Shown here piece by piece: positions 18,559 to 27,190 of a stretch of DNA of 64,000 nucleotides. Origin of the DNA: Cycloclasticus sp. (GTDB lineage Bacteria > Pseudomonadota > Gammaproteobacteria > Methylococcales > Cycloclasticaceae); contig NVUJ01000005.1 in assembly GCA_002733135.1 (NCBI GenBank), positions 1 to 64,000 of the forward strand, given 5' to 3'. Each line of letters opens with the position of its first letter. Position 1 is the stretch's first letter. The notes under the pieces were generated by a model that was not told where the DNA came from, did no database searches, and saw only the letters and a list, made by a program, of their open reading frames with translations. The translations under genes were made by a program, and so were the position numbers.

Positions 18559-18779
18559 TAGAGCTGGATGCGCGTCGATTAATGTGCCCCATGCCCGTTA
18601 TAAAGACGCAAGATGCGATTAAAACGATGGTATCTGGCGATAACTTGCGGGTAACGTGTACCGATCCTGGTGTTATGCAGGATATTCCCGCGTGGTGTCG
18701 CATTAATGGCCACACGGTATTAAAAATAGAAGAAATTGACCACGAGTTTATTTTAACGATTGAGGTTGGAAACGACTAA
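18555..18779 (+). CDS. TusA/SirA-family sulfurtransferase
   Basis: A 74-residue protein of the TusA fold, starting MIELDARRLMCPMPVIKTQD. The conserved C-P-x-P motif (CPMPV) supplies the persulfide-carrying cysteine. Family members pass sulfur to tRNA-thiolating enzymes or other acceptors. The ATG overlaps the stop of the PP-loop gene (ATGA); an in-frame TTG at 18546 is less likely. The coupling suggests that this TusA feeds that ATPase specifically. Whether it is the sole TusA of the genome is not known, so the symbol is left open. Confidence 0.88.
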   Translation: MIELDARRLMCPMPVIKTQDAIKTMVSGDNLRVTCTDPGVMQDIPAWCRINGHTVLKIEEIDHEFILTIEVGND

Positions 18780-18786
18780 ATAAGTG

Positions 18787-19926
18787 ATGACGCAATCCCC
18801 CGATACAGCGCTTCAAGCCAAGAAAAGCATCACCGTTATTGGTGGCGTGGTGAATTTGGTGCTGTCTATTATGAAGATAGGCTGTGGTTGGTTGGGGCAG
18901 TCGCACGCGCTAATTGCCGATGGCTTTCATTCATTATCAGATTTATTGACGGATGGTTTGGTGTATTTTGCGGCTCATCACGGTAGCCAAGATGCGGATG
19001 AAGACCACCCCTATGGCCACGCACGGTTTGAAACGCTAGCAACGGTCATTTTAGGCGCCATTTTAATTGCGGTTGCAGGGGCGATTGTTTGGGACGCTAT
19101 TTCACGGTTTTTTAATGAGCAATCGTTATCTCATGGTTGGTTAGTGATCGGCGTTGCGGGTATTTCGATCGTTTCAAAAGAAGTGATGTATCACCTGACC
19201 ATGCGGACAGCGATTGAAACCAAGTCGGATTTGTTAAAAGCCAATGCGTGGCATCATAGAAGTGATGCGATTTCATCCTTTGTTGTGCTGATTGGTGTTG
19301 GTTTAGAAATGGCCGGTTATAAATACTTTGATTCCATTGCGGCGTTAATTGTCGGCTTAATGGTGATTAAAATTGGTTTTGACCTTGTGCTAGACGCCAG
19401 CAAAGAATTGGTGGATACGGCGTTAGATGCCGATAAAGTTGACCAAATTAAACAAGTTATTTTGCGTGTCGATGGCGTTAAAGCCCTGCACTTTTTACGC
19501 ACACGCAAAATGGGCGAGGCGGCCTTGGTGGATGTGCATATTCTCGTGTCACCGATGATCAGCGTGTCTGAGGGCCATTTAATCAGTGAAACGGTGCGCT
19601 TATCATTGATTGACCAAATAGATAATATTGGCGAAGTAATGGTGCATATCGACCCTGAAGATGATGAGGTTGTTTCCCCCAGTTTGGCTTTACCGATTAG
19701 AAAAGACCTGTTGATAAAGCTTGATGAGGCGTGGAGCGAGATTGCTGAAAAAGACCAGATTAAACGGGTTAACTTGCATTACCTAGAAGGGAAGGTCGTG
19801 GTTGAGATTGAGTTACCGATACCAAATGTTAAAGACGTTGAGTTGCTCAAACAATTGGCTACAGAGTTTGAAAAGGCGACGCTATCGGTGCCAGTGGTGG
19901 CAAAGGTCAAGGTCTTATTTTCGTAA
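18787..19926 (+). CDS. Cation diffusion facilitator family transporter
   Basis: A proton-coupled divalent metal exporter of the inner membrane (Zn, Fe, Mn or similar). The protein of about 379 residues has an N-terminal membrane domain with about six helices. Metal-site motifs are ALIADGFHSLSDLLTDGLV (HxxxD) in helix 2 and NAWHHRSDAISSFVVLIGV (HxxxD) in helix 5. A cytoplasmic loop contains DEDHPYGHARFETLA. The C-terminal domain is longer than usual (about 290-379). A GTG at 18784 directly precedes the ATG. It is 7 bp downstream of tusA and probably in the same operon. Metal specificity cannot be read from the sequence. Confidence 0.92.
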   Translation: MTQSPDTALQAKKSITVIGGVVNLVLSIMKIGCGWLGQSHALIADGFHSLSDLLTDGLVYFAAHHGSQDADEDHPYGHARFETLATVILGAILIAVAGAIVWDAISRFFNEQSLSHGWLVIGVAGISIVSKEVMYHLTMRTAIETKSDLLKANAWHHRSDAISSFVVLIGVGLEMAGYKYFDSIAALIVGLMVIKIGFDLVLDASKELVDTALDADKVDQIKQVILRVDGVKALHFLRTRKMGEAALVDVHILVSPMISVSEGHLISETVRLSLIDQIDNIGEVMVHIDPEDDEVVSPSLALPIRKDLLIKLDEAWSEIAEKDQIKRVNLHYLEGKVVVEIELPIPNVKDVELLKQLATEFEKATLSVPVVAKVKVLFS

Positions 19927-19931
19927 CGATC

Positions 19932-19976
19932 GCACCAACATGGCACATAAAAGGCTTCGGCGCACCAATACGGTGC
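19932..19976. promoter_or_regulatory. Pair of NtrC-type enhancer sites upstream of glnA
   Basis: The second site is GCACCAATACGGTGC (19962-19976), a full dyad fitting the NtrC consensus GCACY-N5-RGTGC. Exactly 30 bp upstream lies GCACCAACATGGCAC (19932-19946), with a perfect left half and a weaker right half. Three-turn spacing of two sites is the classic arrangement for cooperative NtrC binding at glnA. They lie 63-107 bp before the sigma-54 promoter. Confidence 0.82.
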
Positions 19977-20038
19977 TTAAGAAGCAGAAGTAAAACAGTA
20001 TTTAAACAAATAGCCCTTTAAAACAAGGGGTTATATTT

Positions 20039-20054
20039 TGGCATAAAATGTGCA
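20039..20054 (+). promoter_or_regulatory. Sigma-54 promoter of glnA
   Basis: TGGCATAAAATGTGCA has the GG of the -24 element and the GC of the -12 element at the required spacing (consensus TGGCACGNNNNTTGCW). It lies 57 bp before the glnA ATG and downstream of the NtrC-type sites, so glnA is probably induced by nitrogen limitation. Confidence 0.82.
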
Positions 20055-20110
20055 AAAATTGTCTGGCTAACTTTTTAGAAATTAACATTAAATTAACTTT
20101 AGGAGTAATC

Positions 20111-21520
20111 ATGTCAGCACAAGACGTATTAGATTTAATCAAAGAAAAAGAGGTCACATTTGTTGATTTCCGCTTCGTCGATACCATTGGTAAAGAGCAG
20201 CACGTAACGGTTCCATCACACACCATTGATGAAAGCGTGTTTGAAGACGGCAAAATGTTTGATGGCTCATCTATTGCTGGTTGGAAAGGTATTAACGAAT
20301 CTGACATGATTTTAATGCCAGACCCAGCAACAGCAGTTTTAGACCCATTTTTTGATGACGTAACACTTATCTTGCGTTGTGATGTTGTTGAACCAACTGA
20401 TATGTCTGGCTACGAAAGAGACCCGCGTTCAATTGCTAAAAGAGCAGAAGAGTATCTACAATCAACCGGTATTGGTGATACGGCTTACTTTGGTCCTGAA
20501 AATGAATTCTTCGTCTTTGACGATATTCGTTGGGGTACTGATATGTCAGGTACGTTCTACGAAATAGATTCTGAAGAAGCGGGTTGGAATTCAGAAAAAT
20601 CATACGAAAGCGGCAACATGGGTCACCGTCCTGGCGTAAAAGGTGGTTACTTCCCAGTACCTCCTGTTGATTCACTTCACGACATGCGAGCAGCGATGTG
20701 CCTAACACTGGAAGAAATGGGCCAAGAAACAGAAGTGCATCACCACGAAGTGGCGACCGCTGGCCAATGTGAAATCGGTACTGTTTTCAACACGCTTGTT
20801 AAAAAAGCGGATGAAGTATTAGAACTTAAGTATGTAGTACAAAATGTTGCTCATGCTTACGGTAAAACAGCCACGTTTATGCCTAAGCCAATCGTTGGCG
20901 ACAACGGTAATGGTATGCACGTTCACCAATCTATCTTTAAAGACGGCAAAGCATTATTTGCGGGTGATTTATACGGTGGTTTATCTCAAACTGCGCTGCA
21001 TTACATTGGTGGTATCGTTAAGCACGCTAAAGCAATCAACGCGTTCGCTAACGCATCAACAAACAGTTACAAACGTTTAGTACCTGGTTTTGAAGCACCT
21101 GTTATGTTGGCGTATTCAGCACGTAACCGTTCGGCATCTATTCGCATACCTTTTGTTGCAAACCCTAAAGGCCGTCGTATCGAAGTGCGTTTTGCTGATT
21201 CAACTGCGAATCCATATTTATGTTTCGCTGCGATGTTAATGGCAGGCCTTGATGGCATCAAAAACAAAATTGATCCAGGCGAAGCCATGGACAAAGATTT
21301 GTATGACTTACCAGCAGAAGAAGAAGCAAAAATTCCTCAAGTGGCGAAATCATTTGACGAAGCATTAGACGCGTTGAACGAAGACCGTGCGTTCTTAACA
21401 GAAGGTGGCGTATTTACAGATGACATGATTGACGCTTATATCGACCTTAAAATGGAAGAAGTGACTCGTTTACGTATGAGCACTCACCCCGTTGAGTTTG
21501 ATATGTACTACAGTTTGTAA
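20111..21520 (+). CDS. glnA: Glutamine synthetase, type I
   Basis: Converts glutamate and ammonia to glutamine with ATP, forming a cytosolic dodecamer. The start is the ATG at 20111 with AGGAG 7 nt upstream ([20 protein letters not shown]); an in-frame extension to 20048 lacks such a site. At 469 residues it has the usual length. Visible signatures are the beta-Grasp N-terminus ([31 protein letters not shown]), the active-site segment [11 protein letters not shown], the ATP-binding KPIVGDNG, and the adenylylation tyrosine in [10 protein letters not shown]. Regulation is expected by NtrC/sigma-54 at the promoter and by adenylylation. A terminator follows. Confidence 0.98.
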   Translation: MSAQDVLDLIKEKEVTFVDFRFVDTIGKEQHVTVPSHTIDESVFEDGKMFDGSSIAGWKGINESDMILMPDPATAVLDPFFDDVTLILRCDVVEPTDMSGYERDPRSIAKRAEEYLQSTGIGDTAYFGPENEFFVFDDIRWGTDMSGTFYEIDSEEAGWNSEKSYESGNMGHRPGVKGGYFPVPPVDSLHDMRAAMCLTLEEMGQETEVHHHEVATAGQCEIGTVFNTLVKKADEVLELKYVVQNVAHAYGKTATFMPKPIVGDNGNGMHVHQSIFKDGKALFAGDLYGGLSQTALHYIGGIVKHAKAINAFANASTNSYKRLVPGFEAPVMLAYSARNRSASIRIPFVANPKGRRIEVRFADSTANPYLCFAAMLMAGLDGIKNKIDPGEAMDKDLYDLPAEEEAKIPQVAKSFDEALDALNEDRAFLTEGGVFTDDMIDAYIDLKMEEVTRLRMSTHPVEFDMYYSL

Positions 21521-21540
21521 GCACCAAAAAAACTGAGAAA

Positions 21541-21566
21541 AGCCCCGCATTTGCGGGGTTTTTTTG
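21541..21566 (+). terminator. Rho-independent terminator of glnA
   Basis: The stem AGCCCCGCA-TT-TGCGGGGT is followed by a run of T residues, 20 bp after the glnA stop. It separates glnA from the DUF4124 and ntrBC genes. Confidence 0.92.
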
Positions 21567-21624
21567 CATTAAAATTAAAAATTATGGTCTTATAGCTAGA
21601 GTAGCTAAAGGGAAAGGACGTTTT

Positions 21625-22119
21625 ATGAAACAGATTATGCTTGTATTGGTTATTTTTATAGTCGGCTTGGCACAAGCAGACGTGTATAAATATACGAATA
21701 AACAAGGTAAAACAGCTTACTCAGATGTACCCATGGAGGGCTCTATAAAGGTGATAGTGCCTCCAATAATGACATATAAGCCTCCTGTTTTGCCTAAAAA
21801 AAGTCCGGGAGTTAATAAAATCATTCCGGAAAAACTCAAACCTTATGAAGGTATTTATATAACTTCACCGAGTGAGGAGGGAACTATAATTAGCAATGAG
21901 GGAATTGTAAGTGTTGCGTATGCGGTGGAACCTTTTTTGAAAAAAGGGCATACAGTTGAGTGGATTCTTGATGGAATTAATTATCAGGGTAATATAATTG
22001 AGGGCGTGGATAGAGGTGAGCACACCATTCAAATACAAGTAGTAAACTTGACTGGTGAAGTACAAATTATCAGTTCAGAAACGGTTTTCTATATGCGTCA
22101 CCATACGAGCTTATTATAA
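21625..22119 (+). CDS. DUF4124-domain periplasmic protein
   Basis: A 164-residue protein with a signal peptide (MKQIMLVLVIFIVGLAQA, cleavage probably before DVYKYT). The DUF4124 signature VYKYTNKQGKTAYSDVP follows. The second half (YITSPSEEGTIISNEGIVSV, then VEWILDGINYQG and GEHTIQIQVVNLTGE) looks like a small beta-sandwich of the Ig-like type. The ribosome site AAAGGACG precedes the ATG. Function is unknown. Such a gene is often found between glnA and ntrB in gammaproteobacteria, so the association is conserved although no role in nitrogen control has been shown. Confidence 0.9.
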   Translation: MKQIMLVLVIFIVGLAQADVYKYTNKQGKTAYSDVPMEGSIKVIVPPIMTYKPPVLPKKSPGVNKIIPEKLKPYEGIYITSPSEEGTIISNEGIVSVAYAVEPFLKKGHTVEWILDGINYQGNIIEGVDRGEHTIQIQVVNLTGEVQIISSETVFYMRHHTSLL

Positions 22120-22132
22120 AAAAGCAAAATAC

Positions 22133-22147
22133 GCACTGTTCTGGTGC
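22133..22147. promoter_or_regulatory. NtrC-type binding site upstream of ntrB
   Basis: GCACTGTTCTGGTGC fits GCACY-N5-RGTGC. It lies about 90 bp before the ntrB ATG at 22238, in a position where NtrC could autoregulate ntrBC. No clear sigma-54 promoter was found next to it, so repression is as plausible as activation. Confidence 0.7.
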
Positions 22148-22237
22148 AATATTAGCCTAGAGAGTTTATAGTAACCCACTCGCTTATAAGAATTGGATGG
22201 CCAAGAGAGTTGGCGTAGTAATTGCTACATTACAGTA

Positions 22238-23290
22238 ATGAATATAGATGCTTATAGACAGAATTCAATTATGGAGCAGCTTTCCATAGGCGTTTTAGTG
22301 TTTAACGAAAAAAATGAATTGCTCTACATGAATAACTCCTCACAAGAGCTGTTAGACATCAGTGAACGGAAGGCATTGGGCACGACATCAAAATGCTTGT
22401 TTAATCGGTTGAGCTTTGATATCGACAAGGGTTTGCAACACTGCCGCGACATAAATGCGAAGCTTATCGAGCACACGACTTCATTTGGCAGCCCAATGGG
22501 GTTAAAGAAAAGCCTCAGTATTTCCATGATACCTTTGCCAGATGATGGAGGTAAGGTGCTGGTAGAAATTTTAGATTTTCATAATTTCTTACAAATAAAT
22601 AACGATGAAAATCTAATATCTCAAAATAAATTGGCAATGGATATGTTACGTGGTTTGGCGCATGAAATTAAAAATCCGCTAGGTGGTATTAGAGGGGCGG
22701 CGCAATTATTATCCAAAGAGCTACAGGGGCAATTTACAGATTACACCCGCGTGATTATTGATGAGGTGGATAGGTTGAAAAAACTGCTGGACCAGATGTT
22801 AGGGTCATCAGCGGTTCCTAACCATCAAGATATCAATATCCACGTCATTTTAGAGCGTGTACGTCAGTTAGTTGAGGCAGAAGTTAGAGGAAGCATTATT
22901 ATCAAGCCGGACTATGACCCCAGTATTCCTGATATTAAGGGCGATAAAGATCAATTGATTCAGGCCTTATTGAATATCGTTAGAAACGCGACACAAGCGG
23001 TTAGTGAGGGCGGCGAGGTAGTATTAAGAACGAGGATACATCGAAACTTTACCATTGGAGAAACCATGCACCGCTTAGCCGTTAAGGTAGATGTGATTGA
23101 TAACGGCGTTGGTATTTCAAAAGAGATGCAACCCAAAGTGTTTTATCCAATGGTGACGGGTCGAACAGAAGGCACGGGGCTAGGATTATCAATTGCACAA
23201 ACAAACGTGCAACGCCATGGTGGCATAATAGAAGTGAGCAGTGAGCTGGGCTACACAGTATTCTCAACAATAATACCGTTAGAGACTTAA
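22238..23290 (+). CDS. glnL: Nitrogen regulation sensor histidine kinase NtrB (NRII)
   Basis: NtrB phosphorylates NtrC when nitrogen is scarce and dephosphorylates it when PII signals sufficiency. The start ATG at 22238 (MNIDAYRQNSIMEQLSIGVL) is preferred over an upstream TTG. The 350 residues comprise a PAS domain (about 12-110), a HisKA domain with phosphorylated His in LRGLAHEIKNPLGGIRGAAQ, and a HATPase domain with an N box (ALLNIVRNATQAV), DNGVGI and GTGLGLSIAQTNVQRHGG. There is no membrane span, so the protein is cytosolic as usual. It ends 1 bp before ntrC. Confidence 0.96.
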   Translation: MNIDAYRQNSIMEQLSIGVLVFNEKNELLYMNNSSQELLDISERKALGTTSKCLFNRLSFDIDKGLQHCRDINAKLIEHTTSFGSPMGLKKSLSISMIPLPDDGGKVLVEILDFHNFLQINNDENLISQNKLAMDMLRGLAHEIKNPLGGIRGAAQLLSKELQGQFTDYTRVIIDEVDRLKKLLDQMLGSSAVPNHQDINIHVILERVRQLVEAEVRGSIIIKPDYDPSIPDIKGDKDQLIQALLNIVRNATQAVSEGGEVVLRTRIHRNFTIGETMHRLAVKVDVIDNGVGISKEMQPKVFYPMVTGRTEGTGLGLSIAQTNVQRHGGIIEVSSELGYTVFSTIIPLET

Positions 23291-23291
23291 T

Positions 23292-24701
23292 ATGAATAAC
23301 AACACTTCAGTATGGGTGATTGATGATGACCGCTCGATTAGATGGGTATTAGAAACAGCCTTAAAAAGAGAGGGTTACCAAGTCACCTGTTTTTCTAGTG
23401 CGGATGGCGTAATGAGTCTGCTGGAAAAGGAAATACCAGATGTATTATTGACAGATATCCGCATGCCAGGAAAAGGGGGGATTGAGTTGTTAGCGGATAT
23501 ACAAGAACAGTGCCCCACTTTACCGGTTATTGTTATGACGGCTCACTCAGATATGGATAGTGCCGTTTCTGCTTATGATGGCGGTGCATTTGAATACCTC
23601 CCTAAGCCGTTTGATATTGATGAAATGGTGATACAAGTGGAGCGCGCTTATACCCACAATAAACAAAAACGTAGCAGCGGCCAGACTAGTGCGCGGAACG
23701 ATGCAAGCCAGTCTGGAATTATTGGTACCGCTGCGTCAATGCAAGTAGTGTTTAGGTCAATAGGGCGTTTATCACGCTCTAATATTACGGTTATGGTTAA
23801 CGGCGAATCTGGCACGGGTAAAGAGTTGGTTGCTAAAGCGTTGCATCAACACAGTTTAAGGAAAGACAAGCCATTTATTGCATTGAATATGGCTGCTATT
23901 CCCAAAGATTTGTTGGAGTCAGAATTATTTGGCCATGAAAAAGGCGCGTTTACGGGCGCAACAAGTCGGCGCCAAGGGCGTTTTGAGCAGGCCAATGGAG
24001 GCACATTATTTTTAGATGAAATTGGTGATATGCCTGCCGATATGCAAACACGGTTATTGCGTGTCTTATCAGACGGAGAGTTCTTTTCAGTGGGTGGTCG
24101 TGAGCCCATTAAGGTGGACGTGCGTATCATTGCGGCAACCCACCAAGGGCTTGAGAGCTTGGTAGAGCAAAAGCGATTTAGGGAAGATTTATTTCACCGT
24201 CTCAACGTTGTTCGAATCGAAATACCACCCATTAGGGAGCGGCGTGAAGATATTCCTTTGTTGTTAAATCACTTTTTAGCGACAGTGGCGAAAGAATTAC
24301 ACGATGACATTAAAATACTCGACGAAGAGTCAATGCGCTATTTGTCCGGTTTGCCATGGCCGGGTAACGTTAGGCAAATTGAAAATACTTGTCATTTGTT
24401 AATGGCTATGTGCCCGAGCAATACCATTCGTTTAGAGGACTTGCCTGAAGAGTTAAGAGCAAGCAAACAGGCGCAAGCGTCTGTTGTGAGTGGTGATTGG
24501 CTAGATGCGGCAAAGGCCGACATTATCGACAGACTGTCTAAGGGAGAGCCAAATATTGCTAAACGCGTTGTCTCGTCAGTAGAAAAAGTATTGATTTTAC
24601 AGGCCTTAGAGAAAACTAAGGGTCGCAGACAAGATGCCGCAAAATTATTGGGGTTGGGACGTAATACCTTAACCCGAAAAATCAAAGACTTTGGTGCTTA
24701 G
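23292..24701 (+). CDS. glnG: Nitrogen regulation response regulator NtrC (NRI)
   Basis: A sigma-54-dependent activator. The 469-residue protein has a receiver domain with the phosphoacceptor Asp in VLLTDIRMPGKGG (about residue 54), an AAA+ domain with Walker A GESGTGKELV, the sigma-54-contacting EKGAFTGA and Walker B ANGGTLFLDEIGDMP, and a C-terminal Fis-type helix-turn-helix (GRRQDAAKLLGLGRNTLTRK). It forms an operon with ntrB. The NtrC-type sites found near glnA and ntrB are its probable targets. It converges on pyrD 4 bp downstream without a visible terminator. Confidence 0.97.
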   Translation: MNNNTSVWVIDDDRSIRWVLETALKREGYQVTCFSSADGVMSLLEKEIPDVLLTDIRMPGKGGIELLADIQEQCPTLPVIVMTAHSDMDSAVSAYDGGAFEYLPKPFDIDEMVIQVERAYTHNKQKRSSGQTSARNDASQSGIIGTAASMQVVFRSIGRLSRSNITVMVNGESGTGKELVAKALHQHSLRKDKPFIALNMAAIPKDLLESELFGHEKGAFTGATSRRQGRFEQANGGTLFLDEIGDMPADMQTRLLRVLSDGEFFSVGGREPIKVDVRIIAATHQGLESLVEQKRFREDLFHRLNVVRIEIPPIRERREDIPLLLNHFLATVAKELHDDIKILDEESMRYLSGLPWPGNVRQIENTCHLLMAMCPSNTIRLEDLPEELRASKQAQASVVSGDWLDAAKADIIDRLSKGEPNIAKRVVSSVEKVLILQALEKTKGRRQDAAKLLGLGRNTLTRKIKDFGA

Positions 24702-24705
24702 TAGA

Positions 24706-25635
24706 TTAAACACTCAGGCTTCCAATCAACTCAGATAAATGATTCAGCTGGTGCTTGTCTAAATAATCAGCAATGCCACCATTAATTTTTTTGCTTAATA
24801 ATGGGTTATAAAATAAGCCTGTGCCCAAGCCAATAGCACTAGCCCCCGCGATAATGAACTCAAGCGCATCGTTTACAGTCGTAATGCCGCCCTGGCCGAT
24901 AATGGGGATATTGTGAGCTTTACATACTTGGTAGACCTGATGCACTTTTAATAAGGCAATTGGCTTAATGGCTGGGCCAGATAGGCCACCCTGTACATTG
25001 CCGATAACAGGGGTGCGAGTTTTTGTATCAATCGCCATGCCCATCAATGTATTGATAACAGAAAACGCATCGCTACCGGCTTCAAGACAACGTTTTGCGT
25101 TACCAGCGATATCTGTCTGATTAGGTGATAGTTTGGTAATAATAGGTTTTTTAGTGACCGAACGGCAGGCCTCAACAACGCGTGCCGACATGTCTGGGTC
25201 ATTGCCAAATGTAACGCCACCTTCTTTTACGTTAGGGCAAGAAATATTAATTTCAATAGCGTCGATAGGCGATTGGTCGAATAAGCGAGTTACCTCAGTG
25301 TATTCTTCAATAGTGGATCCAGATACATTGGCGATAAAGCGAGTTTCCTCAAAATCTAAAGCAGGAAGAATATCGTTAACAACCTTATGCGCCCCTGGGT
25401 TTTGTAGGCCAATAGAATTTAACATTCCAGAGGGCGTTTCATACACCCGGTGTGTTGAATTACCTAGGCGAGCTTCTAACGTGGTGCCCTTTAAGCAAAC
25501 AGCGCCAATATCTTGGTGTGAAAACCCTTCTACTCGGGTGTATTCTTGGCCAAACCCTACGCAGCCAGATAGTAAAACAACCGGCGTTTGAAAACGCATT
25601 CCGCAAAAATAAGACGCTAATTTAGGATGAAGCAT
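24706..25635 (-). CDS. Dihydroorotate dehydrogenase, class 1 (1B-like)
   Basis: Oxidises dihydroorotate to orotate in pyrimidine synthesis using FMN. The 309-residue, soluble form has the catalytic-loop cysteine in EINISCPNVKEGGVTFGND, typical of cytosolic class 1 enzymes; the membrane class 2 enzyme of most gammaproteobacteria has serine there. Other family segments are PSGMLNSIGLQNPG, KPIITKLSPNQTDI and GQGGITTVNDALEFIIAGA, which holds the FMN phosphate. Class 1B enzymes normally need the PyrK electron-transfer subunit, which is not in this window. It diverges from trmL. The dihydropyrimidine dehydrogenase-like PreA family is related, but the FGNDP/SCPNVK pattern favours PyrD. Confidence 0.85.
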   Translation of the reverse strand: MLHPKLASYFCGMRFQTPVVLLSGCVGFGQEYTRVEGFSHQDIGAVCLKGTTLEARLGNSTHRVYETPSGMLNSIGLQNPGAHKVVNDILPALDFEETRFIANVSGSTIEEYTEVTRLFDQSPIDAIEINISCPNVKEGGVTFGNDPDMSARVVEACRSVTKKPIITKLSPNQTDIAGNAKRCLEAGSDAFSVINTLMGMAIDTKTRTPVIGNVQGGLSGPAIKPIALLKVHQVYQVCKAHNIPIIGQGGITTVNDALEFIIAGASAIGLGTGLFYNPLLSKKINGGIADYLDKHQLNHLSELIGSLSV

Positions 25636-25696
25636 TTGAGTATTGTTAGTGAGATAATAGGCAGATTATACCAGTTAACCTAAACCCTACATCATT

Positions 25697-26155
25697 ATGA
25701 TACACATCGTTTTATTTGAACCAGAAATACCACCGAACACGGGCAATGTCATGCGGCTTTGTGCAAACACAGGGGCTCGTTTGAGTTTAATACACCCACT
25801 TGGATTTGAAATAAATGATAAAAAATTGCGCCGCGCGGGCATGGACTATCGTGATATGGCGAATGTGAAAGAGTATCAAAGTTTCGAGGAATTTTTAACC
25901 ATTGAAAAGCCCAATAATGTGTTTGCGTTTTCCAGATTCGCGAGCAACAATTATGCGCAGGTTAATTATAAATCTGGAGATGCGTTGGTGTTTGGACCGG
26001 AAACACGAGGATTACCAAAAATATTGCTTGAGTCATTGCCTGAAAAGAATCGACTTCTAATTCCAATGAAAGAAGGCAATAGAAGTTTAAATTTATCTAA
26101 TTCGGTTGCGGTTGCGGTGTATGAGGCTTGGCGACAAAATGACTTTCAGTGGTAA
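25697..26155 (+). CDS. trmL: tRNA (cytidine/uridine-2'-O-)-methyltransferase TrmL
   Basis: A SPOUT-class enzyme that methylates the 2'-OH of the wobble base 34 in tRNA-Leu isoacceptors. The 152-residue length is normal. Motifs are the N-terminal IVLFEPEIPPNTGNVMRLCANTG, the middle VFGPETRGLP and the C-terminal RSLNLSNSVAVAVYEAWRQ, which form the S-adenosylmethionine-binding knot. It starts 61 bp from the divergent pyrD start and converges on gpsA 10 bp downstream. Confidence 0.95.
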   Translation: MIHIVLFEPEIPPNTGNVMRLCANTGARLSLIHPLGFEINDKKLRRAGMDYRDMANVKEYQSFEEFLTIEKPNNVFAFSRFASNNYAQVNYKSGDALVFGPETRGLPKILLESLPEKNRLLIPMKEGNRSLNLSNSVAVAVYEAWRQNDFQW

Positions 26156-26165
26156 TGGGTGGTCG

Positions 26166-27176
26166 TTAGTTTATTTCCGGGTCAACGCGTTGGGCGCGGG
26201 TCAGTAGATATCTAACGGCAACATCTGGCGCGATGCCCTCATATAAAATACGGTATGTTTGTGTGCAGATAGGCATGTCGAGAGACCATTTCTCACAGAT
26301 GGCATGCACTTCGCGAGCCGCGTGGATGCCTTCAACTTCTTGTCCAATATTAAGCCTTGCTTCGTTAATGGACTTCCCCTGACCCAATTGTAAGCCGAGG
26401 CGTCGATTGCGAGATTTATCGTCGGTGCAGGTTAAGACCAAATCACCCACGCCGGCCAAGCCAAGAAAAGAGCTTTCAGAACACTTGTACACATTACCCA
26501 GCTGTACCATTTCGGTTAACCCGAGTGTGATGAGGGCGGCACGTGCGTTAGCGCCATACCCCAAGCCGTCTGAAATACCTGCAGCAATCGCTAAGATATT
26601 CTTCATTGAGCCGCCAATTTCAGCGCTGGCTATATTGTTACTAGGAAAGGTTAAAAAGTTAGGTGCACGTAATGTATTTGCGACCTGCGTGGCAACGTTT
26701 ATATTAGGCGAGGCGACCACAACAGCGGTGGGCAAGTCTTGCGCTACTTCTAGCGCAAAGCTTGGGCCTGAGATTAAAGCCATTTTTGTGTCACCACCCA
26801 AGACGTCTCCGACGACCTCGTGCGCTAATAAACCACTGTCGGTTTCAAATCCTTTAGTAATCCACGTAACGATAGATTTAGGTTGAAGGTGCGGTTTACA
26901 TTTTAATAGGGTTTCCCGAAATGCGTGGCTGGGCACAGCAACCATTAAAAAGTCGTGTGCTGAGACGGTTTGCGCTAAATCGTCTGATACCGTAAGCGTG
27001 TCTGGAAAAACGGTGCCAGGTAGAAACTCTGCATTACACCCATCTACGCGAAGCTTTTCAATATGCGCAGGATCATGGCCCCATAGAGTAATGTGGTGGC
27101 CAGATCGGGCCATCATAACTGCCATGGCGGTGCCCCATGAGCCTGCGCCGAGTACCGCTATGTTTCTTGAGGACAT
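26166..27176 (-). CDS. gpsA: Glycerol-3-phosphate dehydrogenase [NAD(P)+]
   Basis: Makes sn-glycerol-3-phosphate from dihydroxyacetone phosphate for phospholipid synthesis. The 336-residue protein opens with the Rossmann nucleotide-binding motif VLGAGSWGTAMAVMMA. It continues with the catalytic-region segments WITKGFE, SGPSFALEVA, the lysine-bearing GGSMKNILAIAAGI, and GLAGVGDLVLTCTDDKSRNRRLG. It lies 14 bp downstream of secB, the conserved secB-gpsA order. Confidence 0.97.
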   Translation of the reverse strand: MSSRNIAVLGAGSWGTAMAVMMARSGHHITLWGHDPAHIEKLRVDGCNAEFLPGTVFPDTLTVSDDLAQTVSAHDFLMVAVPSHAFRETLLKCKPHLQPKSIVTWITKGFETDSGLLAHEVVGDVLGGDTKMALISGPSFALEVAQDLPTAVVVASPNINVATQVANTLRAPNFLTFPSNNIASAEIGGSMKNILAIAAGISDGLGYGANARAALITLGLTEMVQLGNVYKCSESSFLGLAGVGDLVLTCTDDKSRNRRLGLQLGQGKSINEARLNIGQEVEGIHAAREVHAICEKWSLDMPICTQTYRILYEGIAPDVAVRYLLTRAQRVDPEIN

Positions 27177-27190
27177 ATATTACCGAACAG

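Noticed and set aside
26407-26886. 159-residue plus-strand frame inside gpsA
   Set aside because: Antisense to the conserved gpsA sequence; Ala/Pro/Ser-rich shadow.
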